Assembly: GCA_044225565.1 (NCBI GenBank)
Contig: JBGAIL010000007.1
Span: 1 to 50,608, forward strand
Direction of reading: 5' to 3'
Source of the DNA: CAVXAE01 sp044225565
GTDB taxonomy: Bacteria; Pseudomonadota; Gammaproteobacteria; Steroidobacterales; Steroidobacteraceae
DNA: 50,608 bases
Positions 15,823 to 24,030 of the stretch are shown in pieces. Within the stretch, counting starts at the first letter, position 1; the number at the start of each line of letters is the position of its first letter. Below the pieces are notes generated by a model. The model was not told where the DNA came from. It was given only the letters and a program-made list of their open reading frames with translations, and made no database searches. The position numbers were made by a program, and so were the translations under genes.

Positions 15823-18558
15823 TCAGAACGAGCGCGTCACCTCGATGCCGACGGTGCGCGGCCGCGCCACGTCACGCGAGTAGAACGGGCTGCGGAATGG
15901 AGAGTCCGTGGGGTTGTAGGTGCGCGAGAGCGTCGCCCGCTTGTCGAACAGATTGTCGGCGAAGAGGCGCAGATCCCACTGATCCTTCGACAGCCGCGCC
16001 GACAGCGTCGAGAGCCAGTAGTTCTCCTGGCGCAGGTAGAACGGGTCGTCCTGCGAGCCTCCCTCGAAGTCCGGCCGCGCGGGCCCGAAGGTCGAGAACG
16101 AGGTGCCCGTGTAGGTGGTCGACAGCGTGAGGCCTGCCATCCAGCCCGCGGCCACCGGGATTTCGTAGTCCGCCATGACGAACCCCGAATGCTTCGGCAC
16201 CGTCGGCACGCGATCGCCGTTGAAGCCGAGCTCGGGAATGCTCTCCGCGAGCTTCGCATAGGTGTACGAGTACCCGACACCGAACGAGAGCCCGCGAATG
16301 CCGAGATCGCGGGTCTGCAGCTCGAGCTCGAAGCCGCGCGCGGTCGCTTTGCCCGCGTTCCCCTGCAGCGTGAACCCGAGGTCCGTCATGATCGTCGTCT
16401 GGATGTCCTGCCAGTCGATGTAGTAGACCGCGGTGCTGAGGTACGCGTGATGGTCCAGCAGGGAGAGCTTGGCGCCCACCTCGTAGCTGGTGATGCTGTC
16501 CGGGTCATACTGGCGCTCGCTCTCCGGGACGCCGGTGTTCGGCGTGATGAGGTTGAAGCCGCCGGGCCGGTAGCCTTCGGCGACCGTGACGTAGACGAGG
16601 TCGTCGTCCGTCACGTCGTACGAAGCATTGAAGCGATAGATCGTGCCGTCGTCGCTGGCGCGGCCGATGGCGTACTCGTAGTCGAGCGGCTCGGTGCGGG
16701 CCGTGCCGTCCGGATTGCGGGCCGCTTCGCCGAAGAACTGGTCGATCGCATAGAAGTCCTCGCCCAGCTTGTACTTGAAATAGCGCAGGCCCAGCGAGGC
16801 ATGCAGCCTGTCGGTGATCGCATAGCCCAGCTCGCCGAATGCGGCCCACTGCTTGAGCGTGGTCGGGTCGCTCGTGAAGAAGTATTCGTTGCCGTCCGTG
16901 ATCGTGCCGCCGATGATCTCCTCGAACTGCGCCTGTCCCGGAAACGGTACGGCGGCATGCTCCTGCAGGATCTCGCGCGCGCGCCGGTCGTACCAGTAGC
17001 CGCCGACGAGCCAGTTCCAGCGGCCGGTGTCCTGCGAGACGAGGCGCACCTCTTCGGAGATCTCGCGCGAGCGGCGCTTGCGGTCGGTGGTGATCTCCAC
17101 CTCCGGGATGATCTCGGGCGGCAGGAAGCTCGCGAAGATCGTGTCGCGGATGTAGAAGGTGTTGTCGTCGTGGCCGTGCCCGGTCTCGTGCACGTACGAG
17201 GTGCTCGAGGTGAGCTTCGCGAGCGACAGGTCGTAGGAGACCGTGAGGTTGGTGAGGTTCACTTCCTTCTGGCCGCGGCCCGGCGGTCCGTAGGTGTCCT
17301 CCTCGAGGCCGTCGAACTGGTCGAAGACCTCGCCGAAATCGCCGTACTTCCCGCGCTGGTAGTAATGGGTGAGCTCGATGTCGAGCCCGTCGAAGGGGCG
17401 TGCCAGGAAGGCGAAGCGGCCGGACAGGGTGCGGTCCCAGTTGGTGCCCTTGTTGCCGAGCCGCACGTTGTCGATGTAGCCGTCGTTGTCGAAGTAGCCG
17501 ACGCTCATGCGGATCGCGGCCTTGTCCTCGACGACGGGCAGGTTGAGCATGCCGGTCGCGTCGTAGTTGGTGCCCGCATGTGCGGTGCCCGACAGCAGGC
17601 CGCCCACGCGACCCTCCACCTGGTTGAACGCCGGCTTGGTCGAGATGTAGCGGATGGTGCCGCCGATCGAGCCGCCGCCGTACAGGGTGCCCTGGGGGCC
17701 GCGCAGCACCTCGATGCGGTCGACGTCGATGAGCTTGAGATCGAGCAGCCCGGTGTAGAGGTTCACCTGCGTCTCATCGACGTAGGTCGAGGTGGTGTTG
17801 GCGTTGCCGCCGGTGGTGAGCCCGCGCAGCACGAAATCCACGCCGTTGCGGGCACCGGTGTCGACCATGCTCAGGCCCGGCACCAGGCGGGCGAAGTCGC
17901 GCTGGTCGAGGGCGCCGATCTTCTCGAGCGTTCCCGACGAGATGGCCTGGATGTTGTACGGCACGTCCTGCACGGTCTCGGCGCGCCGCGTCGCGGTCAC
18001 GACGATTTCCTGGAGGCCCTCCGTGGCGACAGGCGCCTCGGCCGTCGCGGAGTCCGTCGTCGTCTCGCTCTGTTGAGCCAGTGCCAGCGTGGGCACCAGC
18101 GCGCACCAGAGCGAAGCGATCACTCCGGTGGAAAGACAGCGTTCGCGGCTCGAATGGGTCGTCGTCATCGTGTATTCCCCTGTTTGCGTCGGTTCGGTGC
18201 GGCGCCTGCACACCACGCAGGCTGCATCCGCTCTCCGTCTCTTCACGTCTTCCGGGCGGCCGATACCGAACGTGTTGTCGTTCACCCGGTACGCCTCGAG
18301 GCGCGAGCCCTGCAGCAGGCGCACCAGAGCCTCGAAAGGCTCGAGTTCGCCATGCACGGTGGCCGACCGCTTGTCGCGGATCAGCTGGGCCTCCACGGCC
18401 ACCTGGATTCCCGACTGCCGCGCGAACTCGCGCAGCGCGGTCGCCAGGGGCTGCGCCTCGATCCCGATGCTCACGGTTTCGGACGCCGCGGCGGGTTCGA
18501 GCGCCGCGAATCCGATCGTGAGCAGGAGCGTCATCCATAAAGACCGGGGCAGCCGCAT
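15823..18558 (-). CDS. STN domain protein joined in frame to a TonB-dependent receptor
   Basis: 911 aa when read from ATG 18558 (GGGGG ribosome site; just after the FecR stop). Residues 1-25 are a signal peptide (MTLLLTIGFAALEPAAAS), and residues 26-105 an STN domain (IEAQPLATALREFARQSGIQ). A second, complete signal-like segment then begins at Met131, codon 18166-18168, preceded by AGGGGAA: MTTTHSSRERC, then VIASLWCALVPTLALAQ. The receptor proper follows: EIVVTATRRAETVQDVPYN, plug RGLTTGGNANT, GPQGTLYGGGSIGG, and a barrel ending EVTRSF. This is either one protein with a buried second signal, or two genes (STN protein and receptor) whose separating stop is missing. It belongs with the sigma/FecR pair upstream. 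Confidence 0.85.
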   Translation of the reverse strand: MRLPRSLWMTLLLTIGFAALEPAAASETVSIGIEAQPLATALREFARQSGIQVAVEAQLIRDKRSATVHGELEPFEALVRLLQGSRLEAYRVNDNTFGIGRPEDVKRRRADAACVVCRRRTEPTQTGEYTMTTTHSSRERCLSTGVIASLWCALVPTLALAQQSETTTDSATAEAPVATEGLQEIVVTATRRAETVQDVPYNIQAISSGTLEKIGALDQRDFARLVPGLSMVDTGARNGVDFVLRGLTTGGNANTTSTYVDETQVNLYTGLLDLKLIDVDRIEVLRGPQGTLYGGGSIGGTIRYISTKPAFNQVEGRVGGLLSGTAHAGTNYDATGMLNLPVVEDKAAIRMSVGYFDNDGYIDNVRLGNKGTNWDRTLSGRFAFLARPFDGLDIELTHYYQRGKYGDFGEVFDQFDGLEEDTYGPPGRGQKEVNLTNLTVSYDLSLAKLTSSTSYVHETGHGHDDNTFYIRDTIFASFLPPEIIPEVEITTDRKRRSREISEEVRLVSQDTGRWNWLVGGYWYDRRAREILQEHAAVPFPGQAQFEEIIGGTITDGNEYFFTSDPTTLKQWAAFGELGYAITDRLHASLGLRYFKYKLGEDFYAIDQFFGEAARNPDGTARTEPLDYEYAIGRASDDGTIYRFNASYDVTDDDLVYVTVAEGYRPGGFNLITPNTGVPESERQYDPDSITSYEVGAKLSLLDHHAYLSTAVYYIDWQDIQTTIMTDLGFTLQGNAGKATARGFELELQTRDLGIRGLSFGVGYSYTYAKLAESIPELGFNGDRVPTVPKHSGFVMADYEIPVAAGWMAGLTLSTTYTGTSFSTFGPARPDFEGGSQDDPFYLRQENYWLSTLSARLSKDQWDLRLFADNLFDKRATLSRTYNPTDSPFRSPFYSRDVARPRTVGIEVTRSF

Positions 18559-18580
18559 GGATGGCCCCCTGCGCGAGAGG

Positions 18581-19600
18581 TCATTCGCCATCGTGGGTGA
18601 CGAGGAATTCGTCCTCGCGGATCTGTTCCACACGGATGCCCGGCAGGGTGCCGATGTAGGCGAGCACGGCTTCGGGATCCCGTGCGTTGAAGGAGCCGGT
18701 GATGCGCCGCTGGCGCAGCTCGTCGTCGGCGAAGCCCACTTCGAGGCGGCGATAGCGGGCGAACTCGCGAATCACTTCCTCCAGCGTGGCCGCCTCGAAT
18801 TCGATGCGGCCCTGCATCCAGGCGGCGGCGTGGCCCGCCTTGACGTGCGGCAGCCGGGTGACTGCCGCACGCTTCGACACGACTGCCCGCTCGCCTCCGG
18901 ACAGCGCGACGGGTGCCGCCTTGGAGGCGAGCCTGGAGCGCACTTCGACCTTGCCTTCGGCCACGCTGACCATGGCGCCTTCCGGCAGCGCGCGGACGTT
19001 GAATGCAGTGCCGATGGCGATGACGACGGTGTCGCCGACCACCACGCTGAAGGGGCGGGAAGGATCCCGTTTGACATCGAAGTAGGCTTCGCCGCGTGAG
19101 AGCTCCACTGTGCGGGCACGCTCGCTGAGCTCGACGCGCACTCTCGAGTTCGTGTTGAGGGAGACCATGCTGCCGTCGCGCAGGGAGATGAGCCGCTGCT
19201 CCCCGAGATGAGTGTCGTAACGCTCGCCTTGCGACCACCACATGGCCGCTGCGGTGATGCAGAGGAATGCCAGTGCGGCCGCCGCCGCCCAGGCGCGTGG
19301 CCGTGCCAGCCATCGCCGCTTTGGCGCAACGTGCGTGGTTGCCACGTGCTTCAGGCTTTCCACCGAGGACGTCCGGGCCTCTTCGACCCATGCCTGCAGC
19401 GTCGCATCATCGACGCGCGCGGCTTGCAGATCCTCTTTCAGCAGGACGAGGTCCATGATCTCGCGGATGCGCGTGGGGGACTCCCGCACCCAGTCCGTGA
19501 AGGCGCCGCGGGTCGCCGCATCCACCTGCGGTTCCGTCAGCGCCGTGAACCACTCCGCGGCGGTTTTCGGCGAGGCATCGTCCGGTCTGCGCGTGTCCAT
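18581..19600 (-). CDS. FecR family anti-sigma/sigma regulator
   Basis: 339 aa from ATG 19600, chosen because GGGAGG lies 7 nt upstream; a TTG two codons earlier sits too close to that site. Cytoplasmic DUF4880-like domain at about 14-60 (AAEWFTALTEPQVDAATRGAF), one membrane helix at about 103-123 (AWAAAAALAFLCITAAAMWW), periplasmic FecR domain (GEQRLISLRDGSMVSLNTNS, GEAYFDVKRD, VIAIGTAFNVRAL) and a C-terminal STN-like end. It lies between the sigma gene (2-bp gap) and the STN/receptor gene (22-bp gap), forming a standard surface-signalling operon. Confidence 0.92.
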   Translation of the reverse strand: MDTRRPDDASPKTAAEWFTALTEPQVDAATRGAFTDWVRESPTRIREIMDLVLLKEDLQAARVDDATLQAWVEEARTSSVESLKHVATTHVAPKRRWLARPRAWAAAAALAFLCITAAAMWWSQGERYDTHLGEQRLISLRDGSMVSLNTNSRVRVELSERARTVELSRGEAYFDVKRDPSRPFSVVVGDTVVIAIGTAFNVRALPEGAMVSVAEGKVEVRSRLASKAAPVALSGGERAVVSKRAAVTRLPHVKAGHAAAWMQGRIEFEAATLEEVIREFARYRRLEVGFADDELRQRRITGSFNARDPEAVLAYIGTLPGIRVEQIREDEFLVTHDGE

Positions 19601-19602
19601 GC

Positions 19603-20121
19603 TCAATCCTCCCTGGCCAGCGAGTCACGCAGTGCCGCGTACCCGTTCTCGATGGCCCGTTTCACGCTGCGGCGGGTGATGCCCAGGCGCACTGCGATCT
19701 CCGCGTAGGTCAGGTCTTCGCGGGACTGCAGGGCCAGCACGGCCCGCATGACGGGCGGCAGGCGGGCGAGGGCGTCTTCCACCCGCCGCGCCCTGAATGC
19801 ATCCTCAGTGGGCTGTTCCACGCTTCGCTCGTCTTCCAGCATTTCGGGGCGGGCGGCCTCGAGGGGCTCCCAGCGCGCCTGCCGAAGACGGAAATCGTGC
19901 GAGACGTTGGCAGCCACCCGCAGGATGTAGGCCAGCGGGTTCTCGACCACCGCCGGACGCTCGAAGCGCAGCAGGCGCAGGAACACCTCCTGGCTGACGT
20001 CCTTGATGTCGGCCTCGATGAGGCGGCGCTTGGCCAGGAAGCGCTTCAGGTCTTCCGCGTAGTCCTGCGCCCAGAAGCGCTGGCGAAACGGGGTGGGGGC
20101 GCGGTCGGTCATCCGGCTCAT
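19603..20121 (-). CDS. ECF sigma factor
   Basis: 172 aa from ATG 20121; an in-frame ATG 9 bases later is equally possible, and further upstream codons (to 20184) look like leader. Region 2: DIKDVSQEVFLRLLRF and NPLAYILRVAANVSHDFRLR. Region 4: ARLPPVMRAVLALQSREDL, followed by the helix-turn-helix TYAEIAVRLGITRRSVKRAI. AT-rich TATTAATAAG directly in front of the start could be part of its promoter. The gene leads the minus-strand operon with FecR and receptor, and it is divergent from the metal locus. Confidence 0.92.
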   Translation of the reverse strand: MSRMTDRAPTPFRQRFWAQDYAEDLKRFLAKRRLIEADIKDVSQEVFLRLLRFERPAVVENPLAYILRVAANVSHDFRLRQARWEPLEAARPEMLEDERSVEQPTEDAFRARRVEDALARLPPVMRAVLALQSREDLTYAEIAVRLGITRRSVKRAIENGYAALRDSLARED

Positions 20122-20190
20122 ATTAATAAGACTGCGGCGGGGGAGGCCATGGCCCCCGGAAGGCGGGTCGCCCGGGCCAGCCATGGGGCC

Positions 20191-20275
20191 GGATAGCTTT
20201 CCGGCATCGAGCAGCTCGATATTGGAATCCAGTCGCGCGGCACGGTGAGGTAGCCTCCACGCACGATCCAGGAGA
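20191..20275 (+). promoter_or_regulatory. Leader element, copy A, in front of the DUF6488-like gene
   Basis: About 85 bp that resemble, in the same order, the segment at 21229-21313. Shared words are GGATAGCT, TTCCGG, ATCGAGCAGC, ATTGGAAT, GCGCGG-ACGG, TAG-CTC and CGATCCA-GGA. It ends 7 bp before the ATG and contains the ribosome site AGGAG. The conserved order suggests a duplicated promoter region that co-regulates the two genes. Promoter hexamers cannot be assigned with confidence. Confidence 0.6.
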
Positions 20276-20282
20276 CCGATTC

Positions 20283-20627
20283 ATGACGCAGAACCTCATC
20301 GGCTCGATCCGTGCCGCGCTCGCCGTGCTGGCGCTGGCCCTCATGTCACCCGTCTGGGGCCATCCCGGGCACGGCGATCCCATCGGCCGTGAGGAGGCGA
20401 TCCAGCGCGCGGAAGCGCAGATCGCGCGCCTCGTGGAGGCAGGCAAGATCGACAAGTCGTGGAAGCTCGAGGCTGCGCTGAAGAGCGCGGAGACGCACAA
20501 GGGCCAGGGCGAGCCGGAATGGCAGGTGGTCTTCGCGAACCCGAAGGCCCCGGAAGACAAGCGCACGCTGTTCGTGTTCCTGAGCGAGACTGGCGAGTAT
20601 CTCGCGGCAAACTTCACGGGGCGTTGA
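20283..20627 (+). CDS. Small periplasmic DUF6488-like protein of the metal locus
   Basis: 114 aa with signal peptide about 1-26 (ALAVLALALMSPVWG). The mature N-terminus is HPGHGDPIG, a potential metal-binding His patch, followed by REEAIQRAEAQIARLVEAGKIDKSW and a PepSY-like end (WQVVFANPKAPEDKRTLFVF). I recognise the GKID-SW pattern as DUF6488-like, from memory. Its role is unknown. It starts the operon-like run cytochrome c, TonB receptor, His-rich protein and CzcCBA, so a periplasmic metal-related role is inferred. Confidence 0.8.
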   Translation: MTQNLIGSIRAALAVLALALMSPVWGHPGHGDPIGREEAIQRAEAQIARLVEAGKIDKSWKLEAALKSAETHKGQGEPEWQVVFANPKAPEDKRTLFVFLSETGEYLAANFTGR

Positions 20628-20635
20628 GTGCCCCG

Positions 20636-21199
20636 ATGAGATTCCTCTACGGTTTCGCGACCGCGATTGCGGTCATGGCGCTCGCGCTGCTGGTGCTCGC
20701 GCGTGGCGGATACAACGTTGCCGCCACGGAGCGGCACTCGCCGATGATGGCCTCGCTCCTCCACGGTGCGATGCGCGAGTCCGTGCGCCAACGCGCGGCC
20801 GGCATCGAAGTGCCGGCACCGGTCGATGAAGAGCGCTTGAGCGAAGGCTTCATCCATTTCAACGCCATGTGCATCGAGTGCCACGGCGGGCCGGGCATCG
20901 AGCCCGGAGAGTCGGGACAGGGGCTGGAGCCGCGGCCGCCATCCCTTGCGCGCGCCGCGCAGCGCTGGAGCGCGGCGGAGCTCTTCTGGATCGTGAAGCA
21001 CGGCGTGCGCATGACGGGCATGCCGGCCTTCGGCCCGACGCACAGCGATGAGCAGCTGTGGGACATCGTGGCAGTGCTGCAACAGCTTCCCCATCTCGAT
21101 GCGCAGTCCTATCGGGCCCGCGTCGCTCCATCGCGTGGCTCTCATCACGATTCTCTCGACGCGCCGGCCGAAGGAGCGGGCGGCTCGCATCATCATTGA
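20636..21199 (+). CDS. Membrane-anchored c-type cytochrome with natural His tail
   Basis: 187 aa from ATG 20636, 8 bp after the previous stop. N-terminal anchor or signal at about 3-24. Haem attachment site CIECH (Cys79, Cys82, His83), with axial Met in the GMPAFG motif (Met129), typical of monohaem class I cytochromes; the C-terminal helix is EQLWDIVAVLQQLP. The last 20 residues are His-rich, with SHHD and a terminal GGSHHH, which may bind metal. It should transfer electrons in the periplasm. Its place between a small His-containing protein and a metal-locus receptor is unusual; partners are unknown. Confidence 0.88.
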   Translation: MRFLYGFATAIAVMALALLVLARGGYNVAATERHSPMMASLLHGAMRESVRQRAAGIEVPAPVDEERLSEGFIHFNAMCIECHGGPGIEPGESGQGLEPRPPSLARAAQRWSAAELFWIVKHGVRMTGMPAFGPTHSDEQLWDIVAVLQQLPHLDAQSYRARVAPSRGSHHDSLDAPAEGAGGSHHH

Positions 21200-21228
21200 G
21201 CGGACGGCGCCGGCTTCTCCGGGCGAGG

Positions 21229-21313
21229 GGATAGCTTCCGGTAATCGAGCAGCCGCGAATTGGAATTATTCAGCGCGGAACGGCTTCGCTAGACTCGATC
21301 GCGATCCACGGAA
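21229..21313 (+). promoter_or_regulatory. Leader element, copy B, in front of the TonB receptor gene
   Basis: Counterpart of the 20191-20275 element, with the same ordered words (GGATAGCT, TTCCGG, ATCGAGCAGC, ATTGGAAT, GCGCGG-ACGG, TAG-CTC, CGATCCA). It ends about 50 bp before the receptor ATG. This implies that the receptor has its own promoter, shared in type with the small gene upstream. Confidence 0.6.
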
Positions 21314-21363
21314 TCCACAACCGAGTTCGCATTGACGCGACATCCGCTATCGCAGGGGCTGTC

Positions 21364-23481
21364 ATGAAGTATCCAGGTCGTTTGAATCTGTTGTTGCTGG
21401 CGACGGTCGGCGCCGCGGGCGCCCAGCTCGCCACCGCCCAGGAGGCGCAGGAAGAGCCCATCGCCGAAGTGTTCGTGCGCGGCAAGCCGCTCAACGATAC
21501 GCACACCGTCAACGTGGGCGCCTTCGGCGAGCGCGATCTCATGGACATCCCGCTCTCCATCCAGAACTACTCGGCGGCGGACTTCGAGATCAAGGCCGCC
21601 CGCACGCTGCTCGACGTGCTGCAGAACGATCCTTCCGTGCAGAGCGCGTCGGTGGGCGGCGCCTACGACAACTTCCGGCTGCGCGGCTTCGCCATCGATT
21701 TCACGAACACCCTGCGCCGCGACGGGCTCTCGCTCGCGCCGTACCAGGACGTGCCGCTCGAGAACATCGAGCGCATCGATGCGCTCAAGGGGCCTTCCGG
21801 ATTCCTCTACGGATTCAACTCGCCGGGCGGCTCGATCAACTACATCGTCAAGCGGCCGACCGCCGATCCGTTCTGGAAGCTCTCGGGGCACCTTTCGTCG
21901 CTGCAGGGGCGGTACGTCGCCCTCGATACCAGCCACTCGACGGCGGGCGGCTTCCTCGGCGTGCGCGTCAACGGCGCGTACGAGAAGGTGGGGGACTTCG
22001 ACCACGCGGGCGACCTCGAGCGCAAGTTCATCGGCGCGGCGACGGACTTGCGCCTCACGGAGAGCACCGTCCTGCAGCTGAACGCGGACTACCAGCGCTC
22101 CTCTCGCATTGCCGATCCGCTGCTGCGCGCCGACCAGAGCGCGCGCGTCGATCCGCTGGACCCGTCCACGTTCATCGAGCCGCCGCACGTCGATCGCCGC
22201 GATCTGCTCTCGCCGTCGTGGTTCCGTTACGAGACGGATGCGCGCAACCTGGATGCCAAGCTGGACATGAAGCTGCGCGAAGGCTGGTTCGCCGTGCTGC
22301 AGGGGAACTACTCGGAGAACACGCGCGACCAGGCCTTCCAGGACCTGTTCGACATCGCGCCGAACGGCGACATCGGGGCCGGCTCCGCGCTCTTCTACAC
22401 GCCGGGTCAGCGCTATGCGGTGAGCACGGTGCAGGGCTTCATCGGCGGCAAGTTCCAGACCGGCTCCCTGGGGCACGACATCTTCACCGGCGCGGCGTAC
22501 AAGGAGTTCACCAACCGGCGCACGGCGGCGGTGTTTCCCGAGATCACGGTGGGCAACGTGCTGGATCCGGTCGATCCGCCGGAGGTCGACCTCGGCCCGG
22601 CAGTCTTCACCCGCAAGGACACCATCCGCGAGAAGTCGGTGTTCTTCAGCGACCTCCTGACCTTCACGCCACGCTGGCAGGCGTTGGTCGGCGCACGCTA
22701 CGTCGACTATTCCAGCTTCAGGAAGAGCGCCGTGGGCGTCCGCTCGGCGGATTACGATGAGAGCGCGTTCGTGCCTTCGTTCGGCCTCATCTTCAAGCCC
22801 GTGCCGGACATGACCACCTACGCGAGCTACTCGCGAGGCCTCGAGCAGGGCGAGTTCGCGCCGTTCTCCGCCAACAACGCCGGAGAGCAGACCGCCCCCA
22901 TCGAGTCGGAGCAGTACGAGCTCGGAGTGAAGGCGGATCTCGCCGAAACCTGGAATGTCGGCGTCGCGGTGTTCCAGATCGAGCGCGAGGCGGGCTACGT
23001 GAACCTGGCCAACGACTTCGTGCTGGACGGCAACCTGCGTCACCGGGGCATCGAGGCTACGGTCAACACCAGAGTCGCCACCGGGCTCAAGGTGGGCGCC
23101 AGCCTCGCTTACCTGAACACGAAGCTCGAGGACGTCATCGAGGCCGCGGTGCTGGGCAAGCGAACGGAGGGCACGCCGAAGTGGACGGGTGGCCTCTCGG
23201 TGGATTACTCGGTGCCGGCGGTCAAGGGTCTGTCGGTGGGCTCCTCGCTGAACTACGTCTCGAGCCGTGCCATCGACGCGCAGAACTCGGGGTTCATCGA
23301 TGGCTACACGCTGGTGGATGCCACGGTGGCGTACGCGACGAAGTGGGCCAGCCGCCCGGTCAGCGTGCGACTCATCGCGCGCAACCTCTTCGACAAGTAT
23401 TACTACGCCAGCGCCTTCACTCAGGGCCTGAGCGTGGGCCGTCCGAGGGAAGTGATCATGGCGGTGTCGGCCGACTTCTAG
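21364..23481 (+). CDS. TonB-dependent (siderophore-receptor-like) outer-membrane receptor, no STN domain
   Basis: 705 aa. Signal peptide about 1-25 (LLLLATVGAAGAQLATAQ). TonB box near IAEVFVRGKP; plug: MDIPLSIQNYSAADFEIKAA, RLRGFAIDFTNTLRRDGL, IERIDALKGPSGFLYGFNSP and GGSINYIVKRP. The barrel closes with REVIMAVSADF. The layout is that of FhuA/siderophore-type receptors. Lack of an STN domain means it does not signal through a FecR. Its position in front of CzcCBA and behind a cytochrome c suggests a metal or metal-chelate ligand, but the ligand cannot be read from sequence. Confidence 0.9.
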   Translation: MKYPGRLNLLLLATVGAAGAQLATAQEAQEEPIAEVFVRGKPLNDTHTVNVGAFGERDLMDIPLSIQNYSAADFEIKAARTLLDVLQNDPSVQSASVGGAYDNFRLRGFAIDFTNTLRRDGLSLAPYQDVPLENIERIDALKGPSGFLYGFNSPGGSINYIVKRPTADPFWKLSGHLSSLQGRYVALDTSHSTAGGFLGVRVNGAYEKVGDFDHAGDLERKFIGAATDLRLTESTVLQLNADYQRSSRIADPLLRADQSARVDPLDPSTFIEPPHVDRRDLLSPSWFRYETDARNLDAKLDMKLREGWFAVLQGNYSENTRDQAFQDLFDIAPNGDIGAGSALFYTPGQRYAVSTVQGFIGGKFQTGSLGHDIFTGAAYKEFTNRRTAAVFPEITVGNVLDPVDPPEVDLGPAVFTRKDTIREKSVFFSDLLTFTPRWQALVGARYVDYSSFRKSAVGVRSADYDESAFVPSFGLIFKPVPDMTTYASYSRGLEQGEFAPFSANNAGEQTAPIESEQYELGVKADLAETWNVGVAVFQIEREAGYVNLANDFVLDGNLRHRGIEATVNTRVATGLKVGASLAYLNTKLEDVIEAAVLGKRTEGTPKWTGGLSVDYSVPAVKGLSVGSSLNYVSSRAIDAQNSGFIDGYTLVDATVAYATKWASRPVSVRLIARNLFDKYYYASAFTQGLSVGRPREVIMAVSADF

Positions 23482-23557
23482 TCGGCCGCCGGCCTCGAAG
23501 GTGCCGCTCGGCGGCTCCGTCGGGCGGTACCGGCACTTGACGGAAGCAGCGCGTCAC

Positions 23558-23971
23558 ATGACGATACCGAGCATGAGCCGTGCCCTCATCGTGTGGACCT
23601 GCTGTGCCATTCTGGCGCTGCTCGGCATCGTGGGGGCGCACGGCCATCATCTGTCGCATCCGCAGGGTGGGTCGGACTCTCACACCCACTTCTCCGTGTT
23701 CGACCCCTCGCATCTCGCGCTGGGGGGCGCGGATCACGAGCGCGACCACGCCGAGCATGGCGCGGTCGATGTCGATCCTCCCGCGAAGGTGTTCTCCAAG
23801 ACCCCGCTGCTGAAGGCGGATCTGTTCGTCCTCGCCTGGGTCGGTTTCCTTTTCCTTCTGATACGGCTCGTCTCCCATCAGCTTCGTCTGACGCCGCCGG
23901 ACAAGCCGCCCGGCCACCGCTGGCATCCTTACTCCCTGCCTCCCGCCCACGCGCCTCCCCGCACCGCCTGA
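23558..23971 (+). CDS. His-rich inner-membrane protein of unknown function in front of czcC
   Basis: About 137 aa from ATG 23558; ATG 23573 is an alternative. A first hydrophobic segment (ALIVWTCCAILALLGIVGA) leads into a His-rich stretch (HGHHLSHPQGGSDSHTHF, later HERDHAEHG), probably periplasmic. A second helix follows (ADLFVLAWVGFLFLLIRLV) and a short Pro-rich cytosolic tail. The pattern fits a metal-binding accessory protein of an efflux operon. I do not recognise a named family. Confidence 0.75.
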   Translation: MTIPSMSRALIVWTCCAILALLGIVGAHGHHLSHPQGGSDSHTHFSVFDPSHLALGGADHERDHAEHGAVDVDPPAKVFSKTPLLKADLFVLAWVGFLFLLIRLVSHQLRLTPPDKPPGHRWHPYSLPPAHAPPRTA

Positions 23972-24030
23972 TCGGCGGTCATTGCGTTGTCGTCCCGCTC
24001 CGCGGGACCTGATGCCTGTGGGAGGCATTC

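Noticed and set aside
14728..18540. A very long open frame on the plus strand (over 1200 codons) antisense to the TonB receptor
   Set aside because: High GC content produces few stops opposite real genes. The translation is rich in Arg/Ala/Gly/Val with no domain, while the minus strand encodes a clear STN/TonB receptor.
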